Notes: a model not told the origin generated them from the letters alone. DNA of 64,000 nt from Breznakibacter sp047600785 (GCA_047600785.1 JASGKH010000002.1:372001-436000); one strand, 5' to 3'; counted from the stretch's first letter, positions 18,911 to 27,777 are shown. Translations and numbers: made by a program.

Positions 18911-19774
18911 ATGAAAAAATTCAGTATATACATTGCAGTGTGCTTGCTGGTTGGCTTAGGAGCCTGCAGCGAAGACGATTTAAGCGACAACAGCATTTTC
19001 GATACGTCGGAGGTGGAACGCAACGAGTTTGATACCTGGTTGTTAAAAAACTATACTTATCCATATAACATCGACTTCAAATATCGGTTTGAGGATATTG
19101 AGTCGGATCTGGATTATGATTTGGTGCCCGCCGAAGTCAGTAAATCCGTTAAGTTGGCCAAACTTGTCAAATATTGTTGGCTCGAGGCTTACGATGAGGT
19201 GGCAGGGATAGATTTTACACGCACATATGTCCCGAAAATCATCCATCTGATCGGTTCGGCTGCATACAAATCGAATGGAACCATGGTGTTGGGTACGGCC
19301 GAGGGCGGGCTTAAGATTACGCTTTATTATGTGAATTCATTGTCGGTAAATGCCGATTTCCTGAATGCTTATTACTTCAAAACCATGCATCATGAGTTTG
19401 CCCATATTTTGCACCAAACAAAAAACTACAGCACTGATTTTGAAAAAATATCAGCAGGCAATTATGTGGGTGACGATTGGAGCTACAGTACCAGTTCCGA
19501 AGCTCATCAGGCGGGTTTTGTCACCCCCTATGCGCAAAGTGAGGCAAATGAGGATTTTGTGGAGATTATCTCCTTGTATGTGACCAGTTCTGCGGAGGAC
19601 TGGGAGGATTTGTTAGCCGATGCAGGCACTGATGGCGCGGCCATTATCGAACAGAAGTTCGATATCGTCGAGAATTATTTGCTCAATTCCTGGGGGATAG
19701 ACATCGACGAATTACGTGATGTGGTTCAACGCCGTTGTGGTGATTTGAATACATTGGATTTGGATAGTCTTTAA
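18911..19774 (+). CDS. Substrate import-associated zinc metallohydrolase lipoprotein (HExxH)
   Basis: A 287-residue lipoprotein with lipobox Cys at residue 19 (GLGAC). The zinc-binding HExxH motif is at residues 161-165 (MHHEFAHILHQ), and a conserved acidic stretch downstream (EANEDFVEIISLY) could supply the third ligand. It matches the family of surface or periplasmic metallohydrolases encoded beside SusC/SusD pairs (TIGR04549-like, as I recall the family). It is tightly placed between susD and the DUF4302 gene. The substrate is unknown; cleavage of a peptide or siderophore-like substrate before import is inferred from position. Confidence 0.88.
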   Translation: MKKFSIYIAVCLLVGLGACSEDDLSDNSIFDTSEVERNEFDTWLLKNYTYPYNIDFKYRFEDIESDLDYDLVPAEVSKSVKLAKLVKYCWLEAYDEVAGIDFTRTYVPKIIHLIGSAAYKSNGTMVLGTAEGGLKITLYYVNSLSVNADFLNAYYFKTMHHEFAHILHQTKNYSTDFEKISAGNYVGDDWSYSTSSEAHQAGFVTPYAQSEANEDFVEIISLYVTSSAEDWEDLLADAGTDGAAIIEQKFDIVENYLLNSWGIDIDELRDVVQRRCGDLNTLDLDSL

Positions 19775-19785
19775 AAATGATACAA

Positions 19786-21048
19786 ATGAAAAGATCACTG
19801 TTTTTTTCGCTAATTGTCTCGCTTGTTTTCACACAGGCTTGTGTGAAAGATGAAGACTATATCTTTGAAGGTTCTTCGGCCGAACGAATCGCCGCTGCTT
19901 TGGCCGAATACAAAGACGTGTTGGCCGGGGCGCCCAACGGTTGGGTGATGGAATATTATCCCGAAGAAGATTACGGGATAGGAGGGTACACGTTTATTTG
20001 TAAGTTCGACGATGCCGGGAATGTGACCGTTGCGTCGGAAATTGCCGATGTGGACTATCAGACAACCTCTCTTTATAAACTAATATCCGACCAGGGGCCT
20101 GTTCTCTCATTCGATACCTACAACGATATATTCCATTACTTCTCAACCCCGAGCGGTTCCGATGTCGACGCTTATTCCAGTGATTATGAGTTTGTCATGA
20201 CATCGGTAAGTAGCGGTTACATTGAAATGACGGGGAAAAAGTATGGCAACAAGGTCGTCATGACCCCATTGGATGAGCAGCAGGACTGGGCCAATTACCT
20301 TCAGCAAGTTGTGGACGTGAGCGATGCCAGCGCATTTGGGACTTATCGGTTTGTGGTGAGCAACGAAGAAATAAGCTCGGTCGTACAGACAGACAGGACA
20401 TTTACGTTTACGCTTAATGATGGGTCCTCGGTTTCTACAAGTTTCATATACACCACTACCGGGATAAAGTTCCACGAACCTTTAACCATAGGCGGTGTCA
20501 CCGTGCAATACTTCGATTGGGATGCCACGACAAACACATTTGTCTGCTCCGATCAGGGGGTAACGGCAAGTATTGTCGTGAATTTACCGGACGATTATCT
20601 GTATTACTCCGATTATATCGGAAATTGGTTGATGAGCGGTAGCCCTAGCGCGTTTACTACAACTTTGACCATTGTGCAAGAGACAAAGAATAAAACGTTG
20701 AGAGTAAAAGGGCTTGCATTTGATTTTCTTATGACTTACAACCGTGCGAACGGGACTGTGTCCATTACATCGCAACAGGTAGGTACGTACAACGGTAACT
20801 ACGTTTATTTAGCACCATGGAACACTTCTGCTGGCTATTTAACAATAGGTTCCGGGGTAGGAATGAATAGTGTATGGAACGGAAGCAAAGACAATTTTAT
20901 CTTGTCATTTGCCGACAATGGGGTATGGGTAACCTATTCCGTCAATGGGTTCCTCTTTTGGCAATGGACAACCGCAGGAGCGTCGGCAGGTGGTTACACG
21001 GTGGCCAATTATAGGTTTTACAATTTTAAGATGACCAAGCAACAGTAA
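19786..21048 (+). CDS. DUF4302-type surface lipoprotein
   Basis: A 420-residue lipoprotein with lipobox Cys at residue 19 (FTQAC), then the DUF4302 opening EYKDVLAGAPNGWVMEYYPE. The rest is beta-rich, with aromatic and Ser/Thr-rich strands as in a surface-exposed binding protein. It starts 11 bases after the metallohydrolase stop and belongs to the same transcript. In related loci this family sits beside the metallohydrolase; its role is not established, but substrate capture at the cell surface is likely. The ATG at 19786 is chosen over one three codons earlier because the lipoprotein signal starts there. Confidence 0.85.
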   Translation: MKRSLFFSLIVSLVFTQACVKDEDYIFEGSSAERIAAALAEYKDVLAGAPNGWVMEYYPEEDYGIGGYTFICKFDDAGNVTVASEIADVDYQTTSLYKLISDQGPVLSFDTYNDIFHYFSTPSGSDVDAYSSDYEFVMTSVSSGYIEMTGKKYGNKVVMTPLDEQQDWANYLQQVVDVSDASAFGTYRFVVSNEEISSVVQTDRTFTFTLNDGSSVSTSFIYTTTGIKFHEPLTIGGVTVQYFDWDATTNTFVCSDQGVTASIVVNLPDDYLYYSDYIGNWLMSGSPSAFTTTLTIVQETKNKTLRVKGLAFDFLMTYNRANGTVSITSQQVGTYNGNYVYLAPWNTSAGYLTIGSGVGMNSVWNGSKDNFILSFADNGVWVTYSVNGFLFWQWTTAGASAGGYTVANYRFYNFKMTKQQ

Positions 21049-21227
21049 TTCCGAGCGAAGGTAGAAGACGCTACTCTCTTTTGTGTAGTATCTAAATATC
21101 AGAGTGATATATTGTTTTGAATTACTCTTTGTGCAATTAATTGAAGGGGGGAATCAACTATTGTCACCATTTAGTAATCGAGGAAGCTGAAAATCGAAAG
21201 AGTAAGCAATGACTTTATTATTTTGTT

Positions 21228-22043
21228 ATGAGAAGTATATTATTATTACTGTGTTGTTTTTTTGTATTGTCATGTGACAATTCGAAAGATTCGAATGTTG
21301 AATCTTTAGTGTTGAATAACGCTAAGATTGCGCAGTTGCATAATGAGATTATTAACAAGACTTTTCAATCAGCAAATTTGAAAAGCCTTAATTCGTTGGA
21401 GTTTGCACTTTTTTCTGAATCGAAATATTTGGAGCTTAGTGAAATTTTATTCACTTATTACAATATAGATGCATCTCAGATAGGTGTTGATGAAACGGAG
21501 TTTCTAGAAATTATTGCTGATTTAGATGAGACTCCTTCTTTCAACGAATATTCGAAAGTTTTTGTTAATGATCTGAAAGAAAAAGGATTTGTATCTGAGT
21601 ATTTCACATCGGAGTTACTGGTCTTGTGTGAAAAAGCTCAAGTATTAACGAAATCTGAGATGTTAAATTATCTAGATGGCACTTTTGCGAAGGATGTTAC
21701 GGAAAATGAGCTGGAGTATAGGGATCTTATTGTTTCTGTAGCAAATTCTTCATATGAATTATGGTCAAATATTAATTTATTAAAGAGTTCAGCCCCTGGA
21801 TCTTCTGTGATTATTGCAGATGCAATAGGAGCCCTTTGGGGACTTCCTTTGGGTGGAGTTGGCTCGATAATTTATGGAGCTCTTTTTTCATTGTATCAAA
21901 ATGAATTAGTACATTATGAAAAGTCAATAATGGCGGACAAGAATGAGGGTGAAGAATATGTTGACGACCAAACCGACGTTGTTGATGATACTGACATTGA
22001 TGATGAAACTGCAGAAGCTACAGATTTAGTAATTCTTCCGTGA
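21228..22043 (+). CDS. Orphan lipoprotein with glycine-rich hydrophobic segment and acidic tail
   Basis: I do not recognise this 271-residue protein. It has a lipoprotein signal peptide with lipobox Cys at residue 16 (FFVLSC). The middle is helical and acidic. Around residues 195-224 comes a glycine-rich hydrophobic stretch (IADAIGALWGLPLGGVGSII), long enough to cross or sit in a membrane, and the protein ends in a very acidic tail (DDQTDVVDDTDIDDETAEAT). Its base composition is clearly richer in A and T than its neighbours, which suggests separate acquisition. It lies about 180 bases after the SusCD locus and is followed by a spacer with a terminator at 22281. No function is proposed. Confidence 0.75.
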   Translation: MRSILLLLCCFFVLSCDNSKDSNVESLVLNNAKIAQLHNEIINKTFQSANLKSLNSLEFALFSESKYLELSEILFTYYNIDASQIGVDETEFLEIIADLDETPSFNEYSKVFVNDLKEKGFVSEYFTSELLVLCEKAQVLTKSEMLNYLDGTFAKDVTENELEYRDLIVSVANSSYELWSNINLLKSSAPGSSVIIADAIGALWGLPLGGVGSIIYGALFSLYQNELVHYEKSIMADKNEGEEYVDDQTDVVDDTDIDDETAEATDLVILP

Positions 22044-22114
22044 GAATAAATGAAAATTGTATTTTGATGATATAGCTATATGTATAAAAAGGTGAGAGTT
22101 CCCCCTTCTCCCTT

Positions 22115-22189
22115 TTACATAATGACGGGATTTTTGATGTATGCCTTTACGAGTTCCACTGCGTCGAGTACACGACTACTGCCGGAACC
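22115..22189 (-). pseudogene. Short coding-like 3' fragment
   Basis: Twenty-four codons on the minus strand read GSGSSRVLDAVELVKAYIKN then PVIM and a stop. The sequence has the balance of real protein, but an in-frame stop lies directly upstream, so it can only be the end of a broken or transplanted gene. The parent gene is not recognised. Confidence 0.2.
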
Positions 22190-22280
22190 TTATATCGACT
22201 TAGTAACCTGGTTTTATCACGATAAATCAAATTGAGATATAAGATTTGTGGATAAAGATTTGGGTTAATTTTTGTGTGAT

Positions 22281-22306
22281 GGGCCCCTTAAAGAAGGGGC
22301 CCTTTT
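22281..22306 (+). terminator. Strong intergenic terminator
   Basis: GGGCCCCTT pairs perfectly with AAGGGGCCC around a 4-base loop and is followed by TTTT. It probably ends the transcript of the orphan lipoprotein 240 bases upstream. Confidence 0.8.
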
Positions 22307-22498
22307 ACTTTTGGTGCAACACCTGTTACTGGAGGTTGGGCAGGTCCGGGGCAATAGAGTGGGCCGATCGGTTTTGTAGATTTTCGCAAGATTGAATGGT
22401 ACAACGTATCTCTTTCGCCAATAGTAAAGCAAGAGGTAATAATTTTCAAAAAACAGAAAGAATATTGGTATTAAATAACATTTGAAAAGCCGACAGAA

Positions 22499-22714
22499 AT
22501 GACAAAAACCAGAATAGTGTTGACGATAGTTGCATTCCTGCTTATGGTCTTGAATATCGTATTGATGGATTTTGACGATTTATCATGGTCGAACAATAAA
22601 GGTTCCTATAGGGGTATTTTGGGTGCGTTTGGAGTGATGGGAGCTCCTTGGATCCAGGTAATTGCAAATCGATGGGCGAAGGAAAGGAGGTCTCAAAGCG
22701 AAGAGAAGGGGTGA
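22499..22714 (+). CDS. Small membrane protein, unknown function
   Basis: A 71-residue protein with one clear N-terminal transmembrane helix (IVLTIVAFLLMVLNIVLMDF) and a second weaker one (GILGAFGVMGAPWIQVI), ending in a charged tail (NRWAKERRSQSEEKG). The positive-tail and two-helix layout is coherent, and codon use matches the surroundings, so I accept it as a real gene. No family is recognised. It is 245 bases before the response regulator. Confidence 0.6.
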   Translation: MTKTRIVLTIVAFLLMVLNIVLMDFDDLSWSNNKGSYRGILGAFGVMGAPWIQVIANRWAKERRSQSEEKG

Positions 22715-22892
22715 GATACGGCAAACTGTAGCATAATAACCGCCAATTTTCCTTTAACGGCCTCCACCGTGCATTCTTTTTTTCACTGTTTCCACGTAAC
22801 ATCTTTTGGATATATTGCCGCTGTTTGAGGTTTAAAGATCAAACCGGGGAGGATTAAGTTGGCCATGGGAAAATTTCTATCCCCATTTCTGA

Positions 22893-22919
22893 TTGTATGT
22901 GCGCGATTGCATAATTTTG
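22893..22919 (+). promoter_or_regulatory. Probable promoter of the two-component pair
   Basis: TTG at 22893-22895 and TAATTTTG at 22912-22919 resemble the Bacteroidota promoter, with a spacer of 16 bases, a little shorter than usual. The leader to the response-regulator start would be about 35 bases. Confidence 0.4.
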
Positions 22920-22959
22920 TCGTCACGCAGGCGTTTGCACGTAGAAATTCCATTGTGCC

Positions 22960-23643
22960 ATGAGGATATTGATCGTAGAGGATGAAAAAAGGCTGGCCCG
23001 GAGTATTTTTGATTTTTTGAGAAAAGAAGAGGGATTAATGTGCGAAATGGCCCATTCGTATAGAGATGCCTTTGCCATGATTCGGAACAATTGTTACGAT
23101 TGCATACTACTCGACATTACTTTGCCCGATGGTAACGGACTTGATTTGCTGACCGTTCTCAAACAGGAAAAGAGCAATACGGGCATATTGATCATTTCGG
23201 CCCGGAATACCACCAATAATAAAGTGGAAGGCCTCGACCAGGGGGCTGACGACTACATGACCAAACCATTCCATCTTTCGGAACTTAATGCGCGCGTGAA
23301 GTCGATTCTGCGGCGCAGAAATTTTAACGGCGACACAGAGCTTGTTTTCGGTCAGATAAGGATTCTTCCGCACCAGCGTGCTGTTTTCGTGAACGATACG
23401 TCTTTAAGCCTCACCCCAAAAGAATACAGTTTGCTGCTCTATTTTATCTCGAACAAGAACAGGGTTGTTACCAAAGAGTCGCTTGCTGATCACTTTTGGG
23501 AAAACAACTTTGAGCTATCGCCGTCGAATGAAATCATTTACACGCACATAAAAAATCTTCGCCACAAAATCATAGGACTTGGCGGTAAGGATTACATTCG
23601 AACGGTTTACGGAATTGGTTACAAACTAAGTTATGATCCATGA
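22960..23643 (+). CDS. OmpR/PhoB-family response regulator
   Basis: A 227-residue DNA-binding regulator. The receiver domain has the acidic pocket (EDE near 7-9), the phospho-acceptor D52 (LLDITLPDGNG) and K102 (TKPF). The C-terminal winged-helix domain (about 130-225) has the usual SLTPKEYSLLLYF and YIRTVYGIGYKL. It overlaps the downstream histidine kinase by ATGA, so the two are co-translated and are cognate partners. The likely target is the small secreted PepSY-like gene that follows, by analogy with other kinase/regulator/PepSY-like arrangements. Confidence 0.95.
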   Translation: MRILIVEDEKRLARSIFDFLRKEEGLMCEMAHSYRDAFAMIRNNCYDCILLDITLPDGNGLDLLTVLKQEKSNTGILIISARNTTNNKVEGLDQGADDYMTKPFHLSELNARVKSILRRRNFNGDTELVFGQIRILPHQRAVFVNDTSLSLTPKEYSLLLYFISNKNRVVTKESLADHFWENNFELSPSNEIIYTHIKNLRHKIIGLGGKDYIRTVYGIGYKLSYDP

Positions 23644-24935
23644 AATTACAATCGGGGAGTATTGCCTACCATATTGTTTTTGTAGGCATCGTGCTGACGT
23701 TGACCGGTATCTTTTTACAATTTACGTTGGCCAGAATCTATTATAAGCAGATCGACGACGGCATCCGTACCGACCGGGAAATTATCAGGGAAGAGATTGA
23801 ACATTTGGATACGGTGCCTGATTATACCACCATATTCGGGCATCGGGTAGAGGTGACCCTGTATCAAAAGGCAGTTGTTCCGGTCGATGGATTTAGCAAT
23901 GTGGTACTAACGGACAGCGTCAACACATCGGAAAGTTTGTACCGCAGACATGTGTTTGCCAGTAACCGTAGTAATGGTCTGGGTTATGAAATATGCATAT
24001 TAAAACCGTTGAGCGAATTGCATAAATTTAAGCAGGTAGTGACGTATGTGGTTATTTTGGCATTTATTCTTTTATTGGCTGCTTTTTGGGTTGGCGGGTA
24101 TTTTATGAACCGCCGGTTGTGGCATCCTTTTTACCAAACCCTTGGCACGTTGGGCCAGTTCAATATCGACGCTCCGGAGGCCCTTCGCTTTCCCTATACC
24201 AGAATCAGTGAGTTCAAAGAGCTCAACCAAATCCTGTCGTCGTTTTCTGTAAAACTAAAACGCGATTACATAAGGATGAAAGAATTCTCCGAAAGTTTGT
24301 CACACGAAATAAACACAAAGCTGGCCATTATCACGGCAAAAACAGAGTTGATCCTCCAGTCTGAAAACCTATCGGCCGATCAAATCGAACATTTTGAAAC
24401 GATCTATCAAGTAACCAACAATCTTATTCATTTGAACAACGGATTGTTGCTGCTGGCCAAAATCGACAATAAATTCTATGATGCCAGCGAACCCGTTAAC
24501 CTGGGCCCGCTTATCGAAACCAACTTGCAGTCGTTCGACGATTTTATCAAACAAAAAGAGATTGGAGTGAAGGCCGATTTACAGGATGTGGAATTGAATA
24601 TGAACAAGGCACTGTGCGACATCCTTGTGTCGAATTGCATAAGTAACGCAGTGAAACATAACCCTCCGAATGGTTACATTCATATCGATCTAAAACCGGC
24701 AATGCTTACGGTAACCACTCCTTTTACGGCGTACCGGTCTGCTCATGACAACCGGTCTCTGGCCGGTTCGTTCAATTCTGGTTCGTTTTTTAGATCACAG
24801 GGATTGGGACTCGAAATTATTAGGCGCATTTGCAGGAGCTACGATTTTTCTTTTAAACTGAAAACAGATGATAATCAGTTTTGTATAGAAATCGGGTTTG
24901 CCCATTTAGAACTACCGGTCGTTAAAAAGAGTTAA
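23640..24935 (+). CDS. Sensor histidine kinase with divergent ATP-binding box
   Basis: A 431-residue kinase with two transmembrane helices (about residues 10-30 and 135-155) bounding a periplasmic sensor of about 100 residues. The dimerisation/phospho-acceptor box is SESLSHEINTKLAIITAKTE with the phosphorylated His in SHEIN. The N-box is present (SNCISNAVKHN) and the G2 box too (GLGLEIIRRI). The intervening G1 box, normally containing an Asn/Asp-x-Gly, reads LTVTTPFTAYR and lacks it. It may still bind ATP poorly or act mainly as a phosphatase. It overlaps the response regulator by four bases. Confidence 0.92.
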   Translation: MKLQSGSIAYHIVFVGIVLTLTGIFLQFTLARIYYKQIDDGIRTDREIIREEIEHLDTVPDYTTIFGHRVEVTLYQKAVVPVDGFSNVVLTDSVNTSESLYRRHVFASNRSNGLGYEICILKPLSELHKFKQVVTYVVILAFILLLAAFWVGGYFMNRRLWHPFYQTLGTLGQFNIDAPEALRFPYTRISEFKELNQILSSFSVKLKRDYIRMKEFSESLSHEINTKLAIITAKTELILQSENLSADQIEHFETIYQVTNNLIHLNNGLLLLAKIDNKFYDASEPVNLGPLIETNLQSFDDFIKQKEIGVKADLQDVELNMNKALCDILVSNCISNAVKHNPPNGYIHIDLKPAMLTVTTPFTAYRSAHDNRSLAGSFNSGSFFRSQGLGLEIIRRICRSYDFSFKLKTDDNQFCIEIGFAHLELPVVKKS

Positions 24936-24973
24936 TGGCCGTCAAACTTCAGATTTTCTTCAGAGTGCTGCTC

Positions 24974-24981
24974 TACGTTTG
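24974..24981 (+). promoter_or_regulatory. -7 promoter box for the PepSY-like gene
   Basis: TACGTTTG matches TAnnTTTG and lies 30 bases before the start codon. No clear TTTG -33 element is seen, which fits a promoter that depends on an activator such as the upstream response regulator (inference). Confidence 0.45.
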
Positions 24982-25011
24982 AAGCGTTAAACCTTTAAAC
25001 AATTTACGGTT

Positions 25012-25359
25012 ATGAAAAAAGCAGTATTAATTTTGTCGTTGGCCCTTGGCCTTAGTGCATTTGTAAACGCTCAAACCAAAACGGTGTTGAAACCTGCCGA
25101 TCTGCCAAAGACCATTACCGAGAACATTTCGAAAGACTTCAGTGGCTATACCATTGAAAAAGCCACCAAAGTAACCGCCAACAGTGCCACTACTTACGAG
25201 GTGATTGTCCAAAAAGGAACCGACAAAGAGAAACTTGCCTACAATGCCGATGGCAAATTCCTGAAAAAAGAAGCCATGGTACAAAAGGTTGCACATAACA
25301 GCCAACCCAAAACAAGTGCAGGCAATAAATCCGGCGATCAACACAAAACACAAAAGTAA
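25012..25359 (+). CDS. Secreted PepSY-like (BLIP-type) small protein
   Basis: A 115-residue exported protein with a signal peptide cut near AFVNAQ. The mature part (LPKTITENISKDFSGYTIEKA, then YEVIVQKGTDKEKLAYNADG) is one PepSY-like, beta-lactamase-inhibitor-like repeat of the sort Bacteroidota secrete to the periplasm. It ends in a Gln/Lys/His-rich tail. It follows the two-component genes with its own TACGTTTG box and is terminated by a strong hairpin. A role in envelope stress or cation sensing is guessed from family and neighbours. Confidence 0.75.
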   Translation: MKKAVLILSLALGLSAFVNAQTKTVLKPADLPKTITENISKDFSGYTIEKATKVTANSATTYEVIVQKGTDKEKLAYNADGKFLKKEAMVQKVAHNSQPKTSAGNKSGDQHKTQK

Positions 25360-25395
25360 CGGCACTCCAGGTCCATTACCGATCAAAAAACTATT

Positions 25396-25434
25396 ACAAT
25401 TCCGCACGATATTTTCGTGCGGAATTGTTTTTTT
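25396..25434 (+). terminator. Strong terminator after the PepSY-like gene
   Basis: ACAATTCCGCACGA pairs perfectly with TCGTGCGGAATTGT around a five-base loop, then a T-run follows. It lies between convergent genes, so it may also act on katG read-through from the other strand. Confidence 0.9.
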
Positions 25435-25532
25435 ATTTTCATTACTTACAGACAATATATCGGAAGGGGAGAGGCAGGAAGGCCTTTCCTTCCATACGGT
25501 CTTCCATCGTTCCGTATTTTGTTGGTTTCAAA

Positions 25533-27737
25533 TCAAACCAAATCAAATCGATCAAGATTCATGATCTTATTCCATGTTGCCGCAAAATCTTTTACAAACT
25601 TCTCCTGGGCATCTGAGCTGCCGTAAACTTCGGCCAGTGCCCTGAGTTCTGAGTTTGAGCCAAAAATGAGGTCTGCACGGGTGCCGGTCCATTTTAGTGC
25701 ACCGGTTGCACGGTCGTATCCCTCAAATAATTCCTTGTGTTCGTCGGTAGCCTTCCATACTGTACCCATGTCAAGTAGATTGACGAAGAAGTCGTTGGTA
25801 AGTACTTCGGGGCGTTTCGTAAAAACCCCATGTTTAGAGTTGTCGGAATTTGTGTTCAACACACGCATACCGCCCACAAGAACAGTCATCTCCGGAGCCG
25901 TTAACGTTAATAATTGTGCTTTATCGACCAGCAATTCTTCGGTTGATACCGTGTATCTTTTTTTTATGTAATTACGGAAACCGTCTGCTGCCGGTTCCAG
26001 TACTGAAAAAGAATCCACATCGGTTTGCTCTTGTGAAGCATCCGCTCGACCGGGGGTGAAGGGAACCGTTATGTCATAGCCTGCTTGTTTCGCTGCTTTT
26101 TCAACACCGGCACAACCTGCCAATACGATAAGATCGGCAATGGAAACCCTTTTGCCGTTGGATTGCGCGTTGTTAAATTCGGTCTGGATGCTTTCAAGTA
26201 CTTCCAATACCTTTGTCAGTTGGATAGGTTTGTTGACTTCCCAATGTTTTTGGGGAGCCAGGCGAATACGTGCGCCATTGGCCCCACCGCGCTTATCGGA
26301 ACCACGGAAAGTTGATGCCGAAGCCCAGCCGGTAGAAACCAATTGGGAAACGGAAAGTCCTGATTTTAACACTTTGGTTTTTAATTCAGTAATATCTTTC
26401 CCGTCAATCAGGGGATGGGCAACAGCAGGGATTGGATCTTGCCAGATAAGTTCTTCGGCAGGAACTTCCGGTCCTAAATAGCGTAAGCGTGGCCCCATAT
26501 CCCTATGGGTTAGTTTAAACCATGCCCGGGCAAAAGCGTCAGCAAATTCAAGCGGATGTTCATAGAACCGTTTTGAAATCTTTTCATAAACAGGATCGAA
26601 TCGCAAAGAAAGGTCGGTCGTAAGCATGGTTGGTGCGTGCTTTTTGCTTGCATCGTGAGCGTCGGGGATTGCCTTGTCGGCATTTTTAGCGACCCATTGA
26701 TGTGCGCCTGCCGGGCTCTTTGTAAGTTCCCATTCATATTTAAAGAGGTTTTCGAAGAAATAATAACTCCATTTGGCTGGAGTTTGCGTCCATGTGACCT
26801 CCAGTCCACTGGTAATTGTGTCACCGGCTTTTCCCGATCCAAATGTACTTTTCCAACCTAAACCTTGCTCTTCGATACTTGCAGCTTCGGGCTCGGGTCC
26901 CACATGTGCTGCGTCTCCGGCCCCATGGGTTTTGCCAAAGGTGTGCCCGCCGGCTATAAGTGCGACGGTTTCTTCATCGTTCATGGCCATACGGGCAAAC
27001 GTTTCGCGAATATCTTTGGCCGCCGCAATTGGGTCTGGATTGCCGTTTGGTCCTTCCGGATTTACGTAAATAAGGCCCATTTGTACCGCTGCAAGCGGAT
27101 TATCAAGATCACGTTCGCCGGAATAGCGTTTGTCTCCTTCCAGCCATTTGGTCTCGGAACCCCAGTAAACATCCTCTTCGGGTTCCCATACGTCCTCGCG
27201 TCCTCCGGCAAAGCCAAAGGTTTTGAAACCCATTGACTCCAATGCGACATTACCGGTCAGGATCATAAGATCGGCCCAGGAAATTTTCCGGCCATATTTC
27301 TGTTTGATTGGCCAAAGTAATCTGCGTGCCTTGTCGAGATTTACATTGTCCGGCCAACTGTTAAGAGGGGCAAAACGTTGCTGTCCGGCCCCTGCACCGC
27401 CACGGCCATCACCTGTGCGGTATGTTCCGGCACTATGCCATGCCATACGAATGAATAACGGTCCGTAATGCCCAAAATCTGCCGGCCACCAATCCTGGGA
27501 ATTGGTCATTAGTTTATGTAGGTCTTTTTTTACAGCTCCTAAATCAAGACTTTTGAATTCTTCGGCATAATTAAAATCGTTCCCCATTGGGTTTGATAAA
27601 GAAGAATTCTGGCGCAAGATGTTCAATTTTAGTTGATTGGGCCACCAATCGCGATTTTTTGTTCCGTCACCGCCGGCACTGTGCCTTTGGGTTGCTCCTG
27701 TAAACGGGCATTTACTGTTGTTAGAGTTGTTTTCCAT
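25533..27737 (-). CDS. katG: Catalase-peroxidase
   Basis: A 734-residue bifunctional haem enzyme that removes hydrogen peroxide. The distal active site is intact: R97, W100 and H101 in RMAWHSAGTYR. The proximal-side haem ligand is in IAGGHTFGKTHGAG, and the Tyr partner of the Met-Tyr-Trp cross-link lies in LIYVNPEGPNG. The second, degenerate KatG half follows, ending FVKDFAATWNKIMNL. Length fits the family. The ATG at 27737 begins MENNSNNSKCPFTG; a start nine codons earlier is possible. A TAAATTTG box lies 33 bases upstream. Confidence 0.98.
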   Translation of the reverse strand: MENNSNNSKCPFTGATQRHSAGGDGTKNRDWWPNQLKLNILRQNSSLSNPMGNDFNYAEEFKSLDLGAVKKDLHKLMTNSQDWWPADFGHYGPLFIRMAWHSAGTYRTGDGRGGAGAGQQRFAPLNSWPDNVNLDKARRLLWPIKQKYGRKISWADLMILTGNVALESMGFKTFGFAGGREDVWEPEEDVYWGSETKWLEGDKRYSGERDLDNPLAAVQMGLIYVNPEGPNGNPDPIAAAKDIRETFARMAMNDEETVALIAGGHTFGKTHGAGDAAHVGPEPEAASIEEQGLGWKSTFGSGKAGDTITSGLEVTWTQTPAKWSYYFFENLFKYEWELTKSPAGAHQWVAKNADKAIPDAHDASKKHAPTMLTTDLSLRFDPVYEKISKRFYEHPLEFADAFARAWFKLTHRDMGPRLRYLGPEVPAEELIWQDPIPAVAHPLIDGKDITELKTKVLKSGLSVSQLVSTGWASASTFRGSDKRGGANGARIRLAPQKHWEVNKPIQLTKVLEVLESIQTEFNNAQSNGKRVSIADLIVLAGCAGVEKAAKQAGYDITVPFTPGRADASQEQTDVDSFSVLEPAADGFRNYIKKRYTVSTEELLVDKAQLLTLTAPEMTVLVGGMRVLNTNSDNSKHGVFTKRPEVLTNDFFVNLLDMGTVWKATDEHKELFEGYDRATGALKWTGTRADLIFGSNSELRALAEVYGSSDAQEKFVKDFAATWNKIMNLDRFDLV

Positions 27738-27769
27738 TTTCTTGAGATTTTGGTGATAAGTCATGCTAC

Positions 27770-27777
27770 CAAATTTA
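27770..27777 (-). promoter_or_regulatory. -7 promoter box for katG
   Basis: On the minus strand TAAATTTG matches the Bacteroidota -7 consensus, 33 bases before the chosen start. The -33 side shows no clear TTTG, which suits a gene activated by a regulator such as OxyR (inference; no site identified). Confidence 0.45.

Larger units (their letters stand above)
22044..22498. other. AT-rich spacer after the orphan lipoprotein
   Basis: About 455 bases. It carries a short coding-like remnant on the minus strand (22115-22189) and a strong terminator hairpin (22281-22306). A 37-codon plus-strand frame at 22122-22235 is the complement of that remnant and was not called. The rest shows no gene. Confidence 0.5.

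Noticed and set aside
22122..22235. A 37-codon plus-strand frame
   Set aside because: It is the complement of the coding-like minus-strand fragment at 22115-22189, which has the more protein-like reading.
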